A stretch of DNA of 64,000 nucleotides, from assembly GCA_024036415.1 (NCBI GenBank), contig JAMWET010000765.1, positions 408,501 to 472,500 of the forward strand. The letters are read 5' to 3'. A program made the position numbers and the translations under genes. The notes under the pieces were generated by a model. The model was given only the letters and a program-made list of their open reading frames with translations. It ran no database searches and was not told where the DNA came from. This document shows, in pieces, positions 11,683 to 23,400 of this stretch (its first letter is position 1; each line of letters begins with the position of its first letter). This DNA comes from Prochilodus magdalenae (taxonomy: Eukaryota; Chordata; Actinopteri; Characiformes; Prochilodontidae).

Positions 11683-11704
11683 CAAATTCATTACGTACAC
11701 TTAT

Positions 11705-12235
11705 CTCCACTCACTGTCTGCTTAATCAGCTGCACAGTCCATATAGGACACTCTGTAGTTGTACAGTTCCAGACTGTAGTCCATCTGTTTCTCTGTATAC
11801 TTTATTACCCCGCTCTTCAATGGTCAGGACCCCCACAGGACCACCACAGAGCAGGTATTATGTGGGTGGTGGATCATTCTCAGCACTGCAATGACACAGA
11901 CGTGCTGCTGTGAGCTGCTGGACTGTTTAAACACTGTGTCCACTCACTGTCCACTCTATTAGACACTCCTAGCTTGCTGGTCAACCTTGTGCACTGTGCA
12001 GCAAAGACGATAGCTCATCTGCTGCTGCACAGTGCAGTGTTGGTCATCCTCTAGTCCTTCATCAGTGGTCACAGGACGCTGTTGGCTGGATAGTTTTGGT
12101 TGGTGGATGATTCTCAGTCCAGCTGTGACATTGGGGTGCAAGGTCTGTACCTGTAGAACTACAAAATGCTCCTACATGGTCAGGGGAGCTGACTAAATGG
12201 ACACTGAGTGCAGCTACAGAAGGGGTATAGTGTAT
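11705..12235. repeat. Foldback repeat family, copy (longer)
   Basis: Begins ATCTCCACTCACTGTCTGC and AATCAGCTGCACAGTCCATAT, and ends AGCTGACTAAATGGACACTG and AGTGCAGC, an inverted version of the start. Inside are the family landmarks: ACCACCACAGAGCAGGTATT, TGGGTGGTGGATCATTCTCA, and TCCACTCACTGTCCACTCTA. Confidence 0.75.
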
Positions 12236-12574
12236 GGCCATAAGTGGCAATCAATGGGGTCCAAGCACAATGAGGCTCTAGCGTGGGGTCTTTTCACAGA
12301 CAAATGATGGACAGTAAGAGAACTTTAAGGTTCATTAAGGGTCATCATGTGGGGTCGGATTAAGCTCTGACCTTTGTATTACAATCATTAAACCTTCTAG
12401 CTCAGCAAACTGATAATGACATCCATCTCCAATTTAGACAGTAATTGTTGCTGACAGCTTGTTGGCTAATGATGACCATTTATTCCAACCATCTAGATGA
12501 CTATCATTGAATAAGAGTTGGCCAGATATGAAATGGCCAAATTCCAGCTTGATCAGGTAAAAGGAATGTATACC

Positions 12575-13000
12575 ATAATGCCCCCTTCACCAAACTTTAC
12601 ACTCAGCACAATGCAGTCAGACAAGTACCGTTCTCCTGGCAACAGCCAAACTCAGACTCCTCTATCGCATTGCCAGATGGAGAATCGTGATTGGTCACTC
12701 CAGGGAACACATTTCCACGGCTCTAGAGTCCAGTGACGGTGCTTTACACCACTGAATTCGATGCTTAGCCTTGTCCTTGATGATGTGAGGCTTGGATGCT
12801 GCTGCTCGGCCATGGAAACCCATTTTAAGAAGCTCTCTACACACTGTTCCTGAGCTGATCTGAAGGCCACATGAAGTTTGGAGGTCTGTAGTGATTGTAC
12901 ATGTCCTACCATTTCATGGCGGAGTTGCTGTTGTTCCCAATCGCTTCCACTTTGTTATAATCCCACTGACAGCTGATTGGAACACCTGAATTCAATAGTG
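12575..13000 (-). pseudogene. Tc1/mariner transposase fragment, lineage A
   Basis: Read on the minus strand, it gives phrases such as HVAFRSAQEQCVESFLKW, then a frame shift to the catalytic-region motif WSDQSRFSIWQCD (intact family form WSDESRF). One or more frameshifts and an interior end mean the gene is dead. Four other copies are in this window. Confidence 0.8.
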
Positions 13001-13189
13001 TACATGTTATGTTTCTATCTGTATGAGATGCAGGTTGATCTGCACAATGCATGTTAGGTTGACAGAATCGGAGAAGGAAAATCCAAAGGAACTCCAAAGG
13101 GTTTGAGCACTGTGTGCTAATAAAACAGCTCCAAGTCACTGTCAGTTTGAGGCAGCCCCTCTTTAATGGGTCATTGTAAGGAAATCTAA

Positions 13190-13195
13190 TTTATT
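13190..13195 (-). terminator. srek1: Candidate polyadenylation signal of srek1
   Basis: AATAAA on the minus strand lies about 1.1 kb after the srek1 stop. The stretch 13,196-14,294 shows no transposon signature, which fits a conserved 3' UTR. Another minus-strand signal could be used; no transcript data are available here. Confidence 0.35.
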
Positions 13196-14294
13196 TCCGT
13201 ATATGTTTTGTTTTCCAAAAATAGGCCAGTATATCCACAGAAATACACTTCACCAAACAGTACACTCAGGAATCACTCGTTCGTGTTTTCATCCACATTA
13301 TTCATACAGCCATTCCGTATAACCAAGTCCCCAAAAATCTCTGCTTCAACAAAAACAGACATTTACACTTTTAAAGGTCCACATACTAAAGTAACTCAGT
13401 AACTCAAACTGTTTACTGTGTTGCAGTAAAACTTCACTTGCCGATAAGGACTCGCATCGCACGCACACACCCACACACGACAGAAAAATGAAAGCCCATA
13501 CGACTTCAGAGCTGGAGGTACAGATAAATAACACCTTCTGAGATAAGTACATGTACATCTATTTCTAGTCATTGGTTTAGGCAAAGTACTGATTAAAAAT
13601 ACAGCTAAAACACTTCTATCCTACATATATCTCTCCCATTACTATATTCCATATTCTTCTCATCCTTGCTTCTTATTTTCCAGGCACTTTTCATGCTATA
13701 TGTGTCATTTTCCACACACACATACATACACGTCCCCTGAAGCCTCGTTTCTGTTACAATTAAACTCTGTCTGAAGGGCCTTTCCTTAGTTAACCACAAT
13801 AATAGAAAATAATCCATGCATCGCTTATACAGTATTTATGGCTCTATGTTTTAGTACGACGGGCAGAAAGGGCACAAAACACGCATGTTAAAAATATACA
13901 ATAGTGTTTCCACCTCTATATAAACAATATAAAAGACTGACATGAACAGAAATGTAAGGAATTGTGCACATGGGTGTAAGAGAACATAAGAAACAGTAAA
14001 CCATCCACTACATCCAGTCGCATCTTTCCAATAAGCTCTCAGACCGTTTCACACGTTAGGTCCATAGTTCATACATGTGATCATATGACGAACAGCAGGC
14101 TGACTCTGGCGAGGAACAGAACTGCATGACCTGGAGATGAAACACTACGCAGAGGGATGTGTGTATCTCTGTATGAATGTATGAAAAGTACATTACTACA
14201 CTTCTTCCCCAAAAGTACCTGCCACAGGTATGCGCAATGGAGCCCCTGCCACAGTGGCTGTTCCTGGATCAGCTGGACAATGGTTTTAACTTGG

Positions 14295-14444
14295 TCACTC
14301 AGTGGTGGAGAGTTCCTCCTCCTCTCCATGCGTACTGCTGTAGCTGCCATTGTGCTGGGCGTGGGGTGACGGGTCTTCACTGGCAGCTGAATCAGAACCC
14401 TCAGCTTCGCTCTCATAATCCCTCTTCCCATACGGTCTTCCAGC
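14295..14444 (-). CDS. srek1: srek1 last coding exon
   Basis: The exon follows a TTGCAG acceptor (minus strand), enters in phase 0 and ends with TGA at 14297-14295 after 49 codons. It reads AGRPYGKRDYESEAEGSD, then an acidic Ser/His/Asn stretch and HGEEEELSTTE. The QHNG and LST motifs match the human SREK1 terminus. It is separated from exon 11 by a 4.5-kb intron that contains a foldback repeat and a dead Tc1-like element; a further small exon in that intron cannot be excluded. Confidence 0.88.
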   Translation of the reverse strand, partial: AGRPYGKRDYESEAEGSDSAASEDPSPHAQHNGSYSSTHGEEEELSTTE

Positions 14445-17400
14445 CTGCAACCAAACACGACTGCTGTGAGCCTGAATTCATACACTGCAGGGTTATTTTA
14501 CAGCACAGGGTAGGATGTCAGTGTGACCATTGTGACCAGAGTCCATCATTCGAGTCTCACACAAGTGACATCTATATAACTGCACATGTACCAAGATTCT
14601 GGGACAGATTTAGAAAAATCTCAAAACTCAACAGAAATGCTTTTCAGTGTTTCTACTCAGGTCTGAACACATTCTCATTACACATTCACAAACAAGTACA
14701 TTGAGGATGCCCCTAATTTTCAAATGCAGCCGAAAATGAATGAAATAAAATAATAAAATTAATTAAATTAATATAAAAGAACCAATGAAAATAAAAGAAG
14801 CAAATAATTGAAAATAAATAAATAAGCAAACATAAAAATATCCAGAAAAAAGTCCAAATAAATGAGATTAAAAAAAAGGAATGATAAACTCTGTAAACTG
14901 TCTGAAGGTGGCTAGAAACTAAAAGTTTAAAATGACTGAGTGACACCAGTGAGTTTTAGACACACCTGCAGTAAAGTCCAGTCGTCAACAACTTTGCGGC
15001 TACAAGAGCATCCAATCTTCCACAGAATTCTGGAATGTGTTTGTGAGAATCTATGCTAATTTGGTCAAATGTAAGATCAGGCACTGATGCTGGACCAAAT
15101 AAATAAATAAATAAATAAAAAGAAAATCTCACAATCAACATTCCAGTTTATAACCACAGTGCCTCTGTTCAGGTCACTGTACTGACTGATGGCCAGGTGA
15201 AGCGTGATCACGTCAGAGACCGCATTTCTACTGTTCCAGAATCCAGAGACTCTTAGCATTGTGCATTAGGGTTGCGTGGAGGTGATCCGCCATACAAACT
15301 CCTTTTCGGACATGTAGGGGTTGTTCCGGTGTTGCTTCCAGTAGTCTGGAACTGTACAATGTGATGCAACAAAGGATGATTTGTATGCACTGCACTCTGG
15401 AGCCACGCTCTGAAGGTTTCTGTGTGTGGTCTACCACATAGCGGCTCAGTTGTTGATGTCAAATGCAAAAACGATGATACTTGACAGGTGACTGGGTCAC
15501 ATGTAACAGGGCCAGAATTTCACAAACTGATTGGTGGCAAAAGCAACATCTTAACAGTGCAACATTTAAATTTACTCTGCTTCTGAAGTTGCTAGAGCGC
15601 ATTCATATACTGCTCTTGATATACACCCACTGACCACTACATCCAGTACACTTCCCTGTATCTACACCCAGTGTCTGCTTAATCTGCTGGAGTGTTTAAA
15701 CACTGTACCCACTCACTGTCCACTCCATTAGATACTCCTATCTTGCTGGTCCGCCTTGTAGATGTACAGTTAGAGATGATGGTCTGTGGTGGTCCTAAAG
15801 GGGTCCTGACAATTGTAGAACAGTGTAATAAAGTATACAGAGAAACAGACGGGCTACAGTCTGGAACTGTACAGTGTGGAGTGTCCTAAATGGTACTGTG
15901 GACACTGAGTGTAGAAACAAGAAGTTGTACCTAGTGGCTGGTGAGTGTATTGTGTATTGACTTCCAGAAAATTCCACCAGGAGTTGGATTCCAATCAGTT
16001 CAGTAAACAAAGCTCTCTCTTTGTCTTCACAATGAAGACCATTAATACATAACTACAACAATATTATTATCTAAAGGCTGAATTTTTTGCTTTTTTAAAG
16101 TATCAAATCTACTTATGGTTATGGATAACATCTCGTGCACATACACTACATGATCACCTGTATGTGCCTACTGAACAATTCACACAGAGTATACTCTTCC
16201 AGGAAGGCTATGAAACAAGGCTGCAGGCATCTACTTCCAGTCAGCTGCAGGAGCATTTAAGAGGTCATGCACTGGTGTTGGGTGATAAGGTGCTGCTGAC
16301 AGTCAGTGTTGTAATTCATTTCAAAGGTGTTTGATGTGGTTCCTTGTGCCAGGGCTCTATGGAGGAAAGTTAGTAAAGAGGATAGAGCAAAGTAGTAAGC
16401 AGTTTGCATCCTCCTGGTATCCGTTAACAGCACAGGAAACACATCAGACTTCAGAGAGCATCTTTCCACTGCCCATTGCCGCCATGTTATTTATCGATTT
16501 ATATTTTGATTGACGGATCGATCATTCGATCTACTCCAGCTGAAACTTGGCGATCTTGGATTCGTGTATAGCTGTCCAAGGACGACGCTGTGGTGTTGAG
16601 ACAAGCAGACATCATGCCTGTACAAGAAGTTGCCTATGATTCAGTGTACACCATCCTCAGACATCAGACAAATGGGGGGGAGGGGTCATCTTGGCACTTG
16701 TGAAATTTCAGCCTCTCACAGTCAAAATGGTCTTTTCACAATGCATAATCCTCTTTCTTAGTACTCAGTTACAGTTTCCATGAAATAGCTTTCATGTACA
16801 GCTTTCATGGAACTGAGCAATCAGGATGTTTCATGTGGTGCAATGCACTATTCCAGTTTACTGAACATCCCTTTTTTTTAGTTTTGATGTATCACACTCT
16901 GCTTTTTTTACATCCAAACGGAGAGGATTCTCACGCATGCAGAAAAGGAAGGATGTCTACAACCCTCCCAGTAACTACACTCATCTTCAAAAAACTAGCT
17001 GCCCCAGAAGGAAGTGTGGGATGGTAGCGCTATTGGGAAGGAAGATAAAGGTTAGCAGGGAGAATAAATGATGATAAATTTAAACTGATATGATCAATAT
17101 TTATTGAGCTACACATACAGAAGTAGTGTCTCTTAGTATGGCATCAGGTCGATGAAGTTGTATAGGTTCCTAATGGTGTCCTGTGATAATTCATCCCATG
17201 TAGCTTGAATATTCTCTCACACTTCCTGCAGATGGTGCGGTAGGGGTGGGGTGACACCAGGCCTTCTGGATGTGAGATCGTTAATCTTGGAGCTGATCAC
17301 GGTGCCTCCACACACGGACTCGTTGGTCGTCTCCAACAAGACAAAAACAAGGCTCGTCACTTAAGATGACCTGCTGGCATTCTCCATGACAGTCTGGCAC

Positions 17401-20400
17401 GACACCATTGCAGTATTTGGTGATGGTGACGCGGTGTTATAGGCCGTCATCATAACGGTCTGTGTGCATGTAGTCCTGTGTGGTCCAGCTGTCTGACAAT
17501 AGTGCTGCACTAACAGGATGACTAATGAAGGACATCACTGTTCGCTGAATGTCTGCAGTCGTGGGTGTTGGGTCAGTCAGGTACAGAGATAAGACCCGTC
17601 CTTGCTTACGTCACATGTGCGGCCAAGCGTGAAACCTGAATCATCTGCATGTCTCACATTGTCAAACCTCCCCACCAAGTTTCACTTCTGTGCGTTAATT
17701 CCTTCTGGGTGCAGCTATTTGTTCAGGTTATCTTTGGTGATGAGTGTGTTAGCATAATGTAAACAGAACAGAACCAATCTGGAGTGAACTTTCCAGGTGA
17801 ATGCCATATATGTCACTGATTCAAATAAACAGCATAGATAAGATATTTGCTCGTTTTAGTTTGGTACGATAGGTTGGTTTTGTTATTACTCACGTTACAC
17901 GTTTCCAGTTTAGGCATCCCGAAGATTTCGCAACACAATATGATAGTATATCTGAGCTCCTGTTTGCTGTTAGGACTCTGTGTTTATTGCTTTAATTGCT
18001 TTATATAAAAATAAACATCTAAATAAAAGTTCAAGCAAAGAAAAGGCAAAGTGCTTTCGAAGAAGATCACAAATGAAATGAAGGAAATCGTTCCAAGAAA
18101 TGATCTTTTGTTTCTCCCCCAGGGTTCTGTGACCTTGATAACTGGAAACACAATCAGAAGTAGGCCATAATAATCCTACTGATTATCATCAACAGCAGAG
18201 TGCGCAGATACATGCGTTAATCTGAAAGAGGATCACCATGTTCATCCGTTTCTCATCTCCTCTCACCTAGAACAGCACGTAGAGATATTGGCCTGAAATA
18301 TGTCAAAGCCTTTGTAGAAAGCTTATCTTGTATGGCTTCTAGATAGTCACTGATGGTAAACAGGAACAACGAGGCCACTTTACAGCAAAGCAGCTTAGTC
18401 TGGTCAAATTCGTCTACCGAGTCTACCGAGTTCATCAAACTGGTGTAACAGAGCTGTATTCAGTAAGCAGGTGCCAACTTGACTGGGTCAGTAACATAAC
18501 ATGAACCATGTGCATCCACCACATTTAGATATGGTGCCATCAGGGATCGACAGAACCAGGCACAATTATCCCAAACCACCCCAGTGAAATGCTTAGAGTT
18601 GAACAGCCTTGTACTGTGTGAGAAACCTTGGGAAGTGAGCTCCTGCCCTCCAGTTTCCCCTCCCATAGAAGTAAATAACTTTGCCAGAGTGATGAAAGCT
18701 TAAGCTTTATCCACCAAGTGACATCAAGAACGTTCTATTTAGCAGACCAATCTGATCCAAGTTTAGCTGGAGTAGTAAAAACGACTTGAAGGGCAGAATG
18801 TGGATGGAAATTTTGTTTAGGCCTTTAGCAGAATCACTCACCTTCTCTTCCAATCCCTGTGGGCATTCCCTGCTGCATCTGTTAGACTTACATCAAATCC
18901 ATTTCCATACATCAAACTCTCAACGTGAACACAGCCAATGACGGTGTGTGGGGAAACTCACCTTGGTGGTTTTGGCTTTGTGGTCCTGTCTATCCGAGTC
19001 CCTGCCGCTCCTCTTCCCGGATGTAGACCTTCCCATCTGCTCCCTGCTACTGGCTCGTACCCGCTCTCTCTTCTTCTCCTTCTTCCCTCTACAAACATCA
19101 ACAGACAAACAATTAAATCCCAAAACAACAAACAAAAAAGAGCCTTGATGGTGACACTGATATTTCACCCGTCTCTTCAGAAATCAAGGAGCTTATAGTC
19201 CTGGTGTAACCACCTCTGCTCCTCTGGGATGGCTACACTAACAAGGGGGAGCATTGCTGTGAGTATTGGATCTTATGCTCCCAAAATAGAATTAGCAAGA
19301 TTAGATACTGACGGTTGGTTTAGTATCACAAACACCACTACAACTTATCCCAAAAGCTCTGGATGGTGTTTAGTCAACACTGAAAATACTCTTCCAAAGA
19401 TATAAGCTGGGTGTTATAGCCCTTTAGCTGATGTCTCACATTAGGCACCTTTGACTCATGTGCATACCATTCTATTGCGATTATACAAGCAGTGAACTGA
19501 ACTCAATCCACCCCACCCTAGGTGTGCACAACTCAACACTTGTATCAGCAATGTGACCACCTTAAACCGTCTGAATAGTAAATCAACTTATGGACACACA
19601 CTTGTTGCCTGGCCAGCCAAGCTGGATTTACCTCTTTGGTGAAGGAGACCTGGCTTTTCTTTTCGGGGATCTGGAGCGTGTCCTGCTTCTCCTTCTGTGG
19701 CATCTGCAAACACAACATATGCATCTTTTTACTTTGATACAGTACAGGAAGAGAAGGACTGTACATAAGTGAGCACAACAGAAACACAAAATAAGACCCA
19801 TGATGATGGCAATACAGACACGGACAGATCAAACACGAATGCGTTGTCAGGTTTTCAGGTTGATGCACTATACTGCCAAAAGTATTCGCTTGTCTGCCTT
19901 CACACGCATATGATCTTGAGTGACATCCTTTCTCAATCTATAGGGTTTAATATGATGTCGGCTCACCATTTGCATCCACAATGTTTAGGAATGTGTTTCC
20001 AGAAGCACATTCGTGAGGTCAGACACTAATGTGACGAGAAGGTCTGGCAGTCTCCACTCCAATTCATCTCAAAGGTGTTCTATTGGGTTGAGGTCAGGAC
20101 TCTGTGTAAGCCAGTCGAGATATCTTTATGGACCTTGCTTTGTGCACTGGTGTGCAGTCATGTTGGAACAGGAAGGGGTCGTCACCAAACTGTTCCCACA
20201 AAGTTGGGAGCATGAAATTGTCCAGCTCTTGGTCTGCTGAATAATTAAGCGTTCCTTTCACTGGAACTAAGGGCCCGAGCCCAACTTATATAAATAAATA
20301 AATAAACAAACAAACAAACACACTATAATCCCCTCTACACCAAGCTTTATTTGGCAATCAGACAAGTACCGTTCTCCTGGCAACAGCCAAACCCAGACTC

Positions 20401-23400
20401 GTCCAACAGATTGCCAGACAGAGAAGTGTGATTGGTCACTCCAGAGAGTCCAGTGGCGGCGCTTTACATCACTGCATTTGACGCTTTGTATTGCACTTGG
20501 TGATGTAAGATGCTTAGATGCAGCTGCTCGGCCATGGAAACCCCTTCCATGAAGCTCTCTACACTCTGTTCTATTCTAAAGGCCACATGAAATGAATAAT
20601 TCGAATGTGGGAATGAATACTTTTGGCAATATAGACTACATCTCAGTAACAAAAGCTTCACTAAGGCATACATCCAATCAAAACAATGCTAAAATGCTAC
20701 CATGTCATTGTAACAGGTCAGAGGTCAGTCTACATTAATGCACACCAGATCACACCGCCAGATCCATTACTCAGTGAGGTGCTCCGTTAGCACGTTTTCC
20801 TGACCTGCTGGTGCTGCGGGATCTGGGGGATCGGCCATAGCCTTTGGGAGGTGTTCTGCCCTTTTTGTCTCTTCTCCGGTCATTGGCATTATCTCCTCTC
20901 CTTGGTTTTCCATCCTTATCTTTCCGTCTATCCCTGTGACAAAGACAGGGTTGTGGCAGAACATTTAGGTTTCTACTCCAACGCTCAGTCCATGTAGATG
21001 AAGTGTTGGAACTATATTAATGAAATACAAGCAGCTGTGGTTTGTAATCAGATAGCAAGAATTAGAAATCCTTATTCGGTCTATGATGTATGATCAAGTT
21101 TAATGCACAGAAACAAAACTTTCAACTTTTCAATTCTGGTAAATCTTAGCCTTGTATGTCAATAAAACTGAGGTTGGTCTGTTCAAATCAAAGATTCTAA
21201 TTGTTCAACTAAAACATTCAGTGAGCAGTGACGTTATCCATAAGTCATCCTGTTAGTGCCAGCACCATTGGCAGACCTCTGCACCATGCAGAACTACATG
21301 CTGTTACGATGACTGTCCTTAACACTACGTCTGCTGCAGGGCAGCACCACCATGACAAAATAATCTTGTGTGGTAGTGTTTGTGACACTTTGTGGCAAAT
21401 CCTTTAATATACAGCAGAGGACCGAGTTACCGTCTGTGGTGTGTGGGTAGCTTAAGTCATAATTTCTGAATGGGGCCAGTGTGTGTGGTCTGACCTGGAA
21501 CGTGACCGTGAGCGGCTGTGTCTCCTGTCTCTGGACCGTGAGCGTCTCTTGTGCGTGCTGCGTGTGTCACTCACTCTTTGACGCGACCTCTGCGATGGCC
21601 TCCCCCTAAAATCAAATCAGACACATGATGTTCCTGTAGAGCTGGGTGTTCGACTGAATGAACTGACTCAGCTCAGCGGCTTCCCGTTCCTGTCCGACCC
21701 TCTGTGTGTGCTGTGAACTGTTGCACACCTTGCAGAGCTCAGGAAAGGCTTGAGAATCAGCCCAATCAATATGGCCGACACACGTAAAGGCAGAAATACC
21801 TAAAACCCATTTTTGGCAAAGTAGCGCTCCTCATACAGAGCTAGGCCTTTCCTGGATGCTTTTTTCGTGCATATTGCTCGTTAACACATTTCAACAACTC
21901 AATTTCATTAATGAAAGATGTTGACCATGACCCTGCCTTTTTGGAATGTGCTGTAGGCCTCAATTTTAGTAGGACGGAATCTTTACCCGAAACAATGAAG
22001 CTGATACCTTTTAAGCTGCGCCAAATTGCAATAGGAATAAAAAGAGAACATACTGTGTCCAATTCATGACAATATATTGCTCTTCTTCAGGTCAGTCACT
22101 TCTACTGTCAAAGTAACTGGCCACTGGGTGTACATGCAAACAGTGATCAAGCATCAGCGGACACTGGGGTTTGTGAAAAGTTGGGGACAAGCGATGTCTT
22201 GTTTCACATCACAGAATGAGCTTCCTAGCTCTCAATCTGAGTTGCGTGTATAGATGAAGCAGTTACTGGCTTCATGGTGACCCACAGTAAAACTTATGAG
22301 GACTGCTATTATAATTTCAAACTTTATTTATTATTAAAACCGTGGTCTATTACCATGCCTTAAAAAACTCACGTTAAATACTATACAGGTTCATTCAAAG
22401 TTAGAAACAGATGGACTTCTGTGTATCAGTACAAACACACCCGTTTGTGATGGACCAAGTCTGAGGTTTGGTCATGTTTGTGGTTGAGTGCAAAAGGAAA
22501 GGCAACTGACAATGACCATCCTGTCTGCCGACCACTCTGTGCTGATAGGCAGTAGCTACGAAAGGTGGCAACATGTCACACCTTCTGAGTCATCTTCCTG
22601 AGCACAAGCCTTTATCATTAGGGCAACTGCAAGGTCGGTTAACTATAACTAGTCTGTGAAGACTTCAGAATGCAAGAAAATGCCAGGATGTGTCTGTTTA
22701 ATGTGCTAATAGCTTTACTTAACCGGATGCCACGCATTTCTGTGGGCAAGAGGGCTGAATGTGTTCAGGAGGGTTGTATGAACTGTGACCTACACAGCTA
22801 TTAAACACATCACTGCCAGAGCTGGGTCTCTAAAAACAGCTTTCACTGAGTTGAGACACACAACCTCTGCACAGGGCACTGCTGAAGTGTAACCTGCACG
22901 GCTCTCCGTTCACATCAACAGCCTGCAGTATTTACTCTCCCTGAGTAGAAGAGAGTATCAGCTCTCCAACAGCTCTATACTCTCTGCCAGTGGTGGACAA
23001 AAGTACACAAACCATGTACTTACATTAAAATAGAGATACCCAGAGTAAAAGATTATTTCAATAAAGGTAAATGTTCCTCCCTTTAGACCTCCACTTGTGG
23101 AAAAGTACTAGAGTATTTACATTCAGATGTACTTAAGTATGGAGAGTAACAGTAGTATGGTTTATTACGGCTCTAATGTCCCATTATCATTTCTGGAACA
23201 AGACTCTTAATCAGCTCAGTGTAGGTGAGGAGACTCTAGTGTCTCTCAGTCCACTAGTCTTTAATAGAAGCTCATTAATTAGTCTGATACTGAGGTGTAT
23301 TCTAAACACTGAAGGCAAACAATCTGCATTAGCTAGAACTAGAAAATAACTTTTTGCAAACAAGCAAAATTTTGTTTTAAGATTTATTTGCAGTCTAGTT

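Larger units (their letters stand above)
11549..13189. other. Tail-to-tail region between the receptor and srek1
   Basis: Contains the receptor 3' UTR to about 11,700, a foldback repeat (11,705-12,235), 340 bp without recognised content, and a Tc1-like remnant (12,575-13,000). No gene was seen. Confidence 0.6.
14445..18961. other. srek1 last intron (4.5 kb)
   Basis: Holds a short A-rich stretch (14,730-14,880), a (TAAA)n run near 15,098-15,118, a foldback repeat (15,625-15,945), a Tc1-like remnant (17,008-17,775) and about 1.1 kb of sequence without recognised content before exon 11. Confidence 0.55.

Noticed and set aside
18253..18666. Two minus-strand frames in the last srek1 intron as extra exons
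   Set aside because: Neither continues the RS or acidic sequence, and exon 11 already joins the last exon in phase 0.
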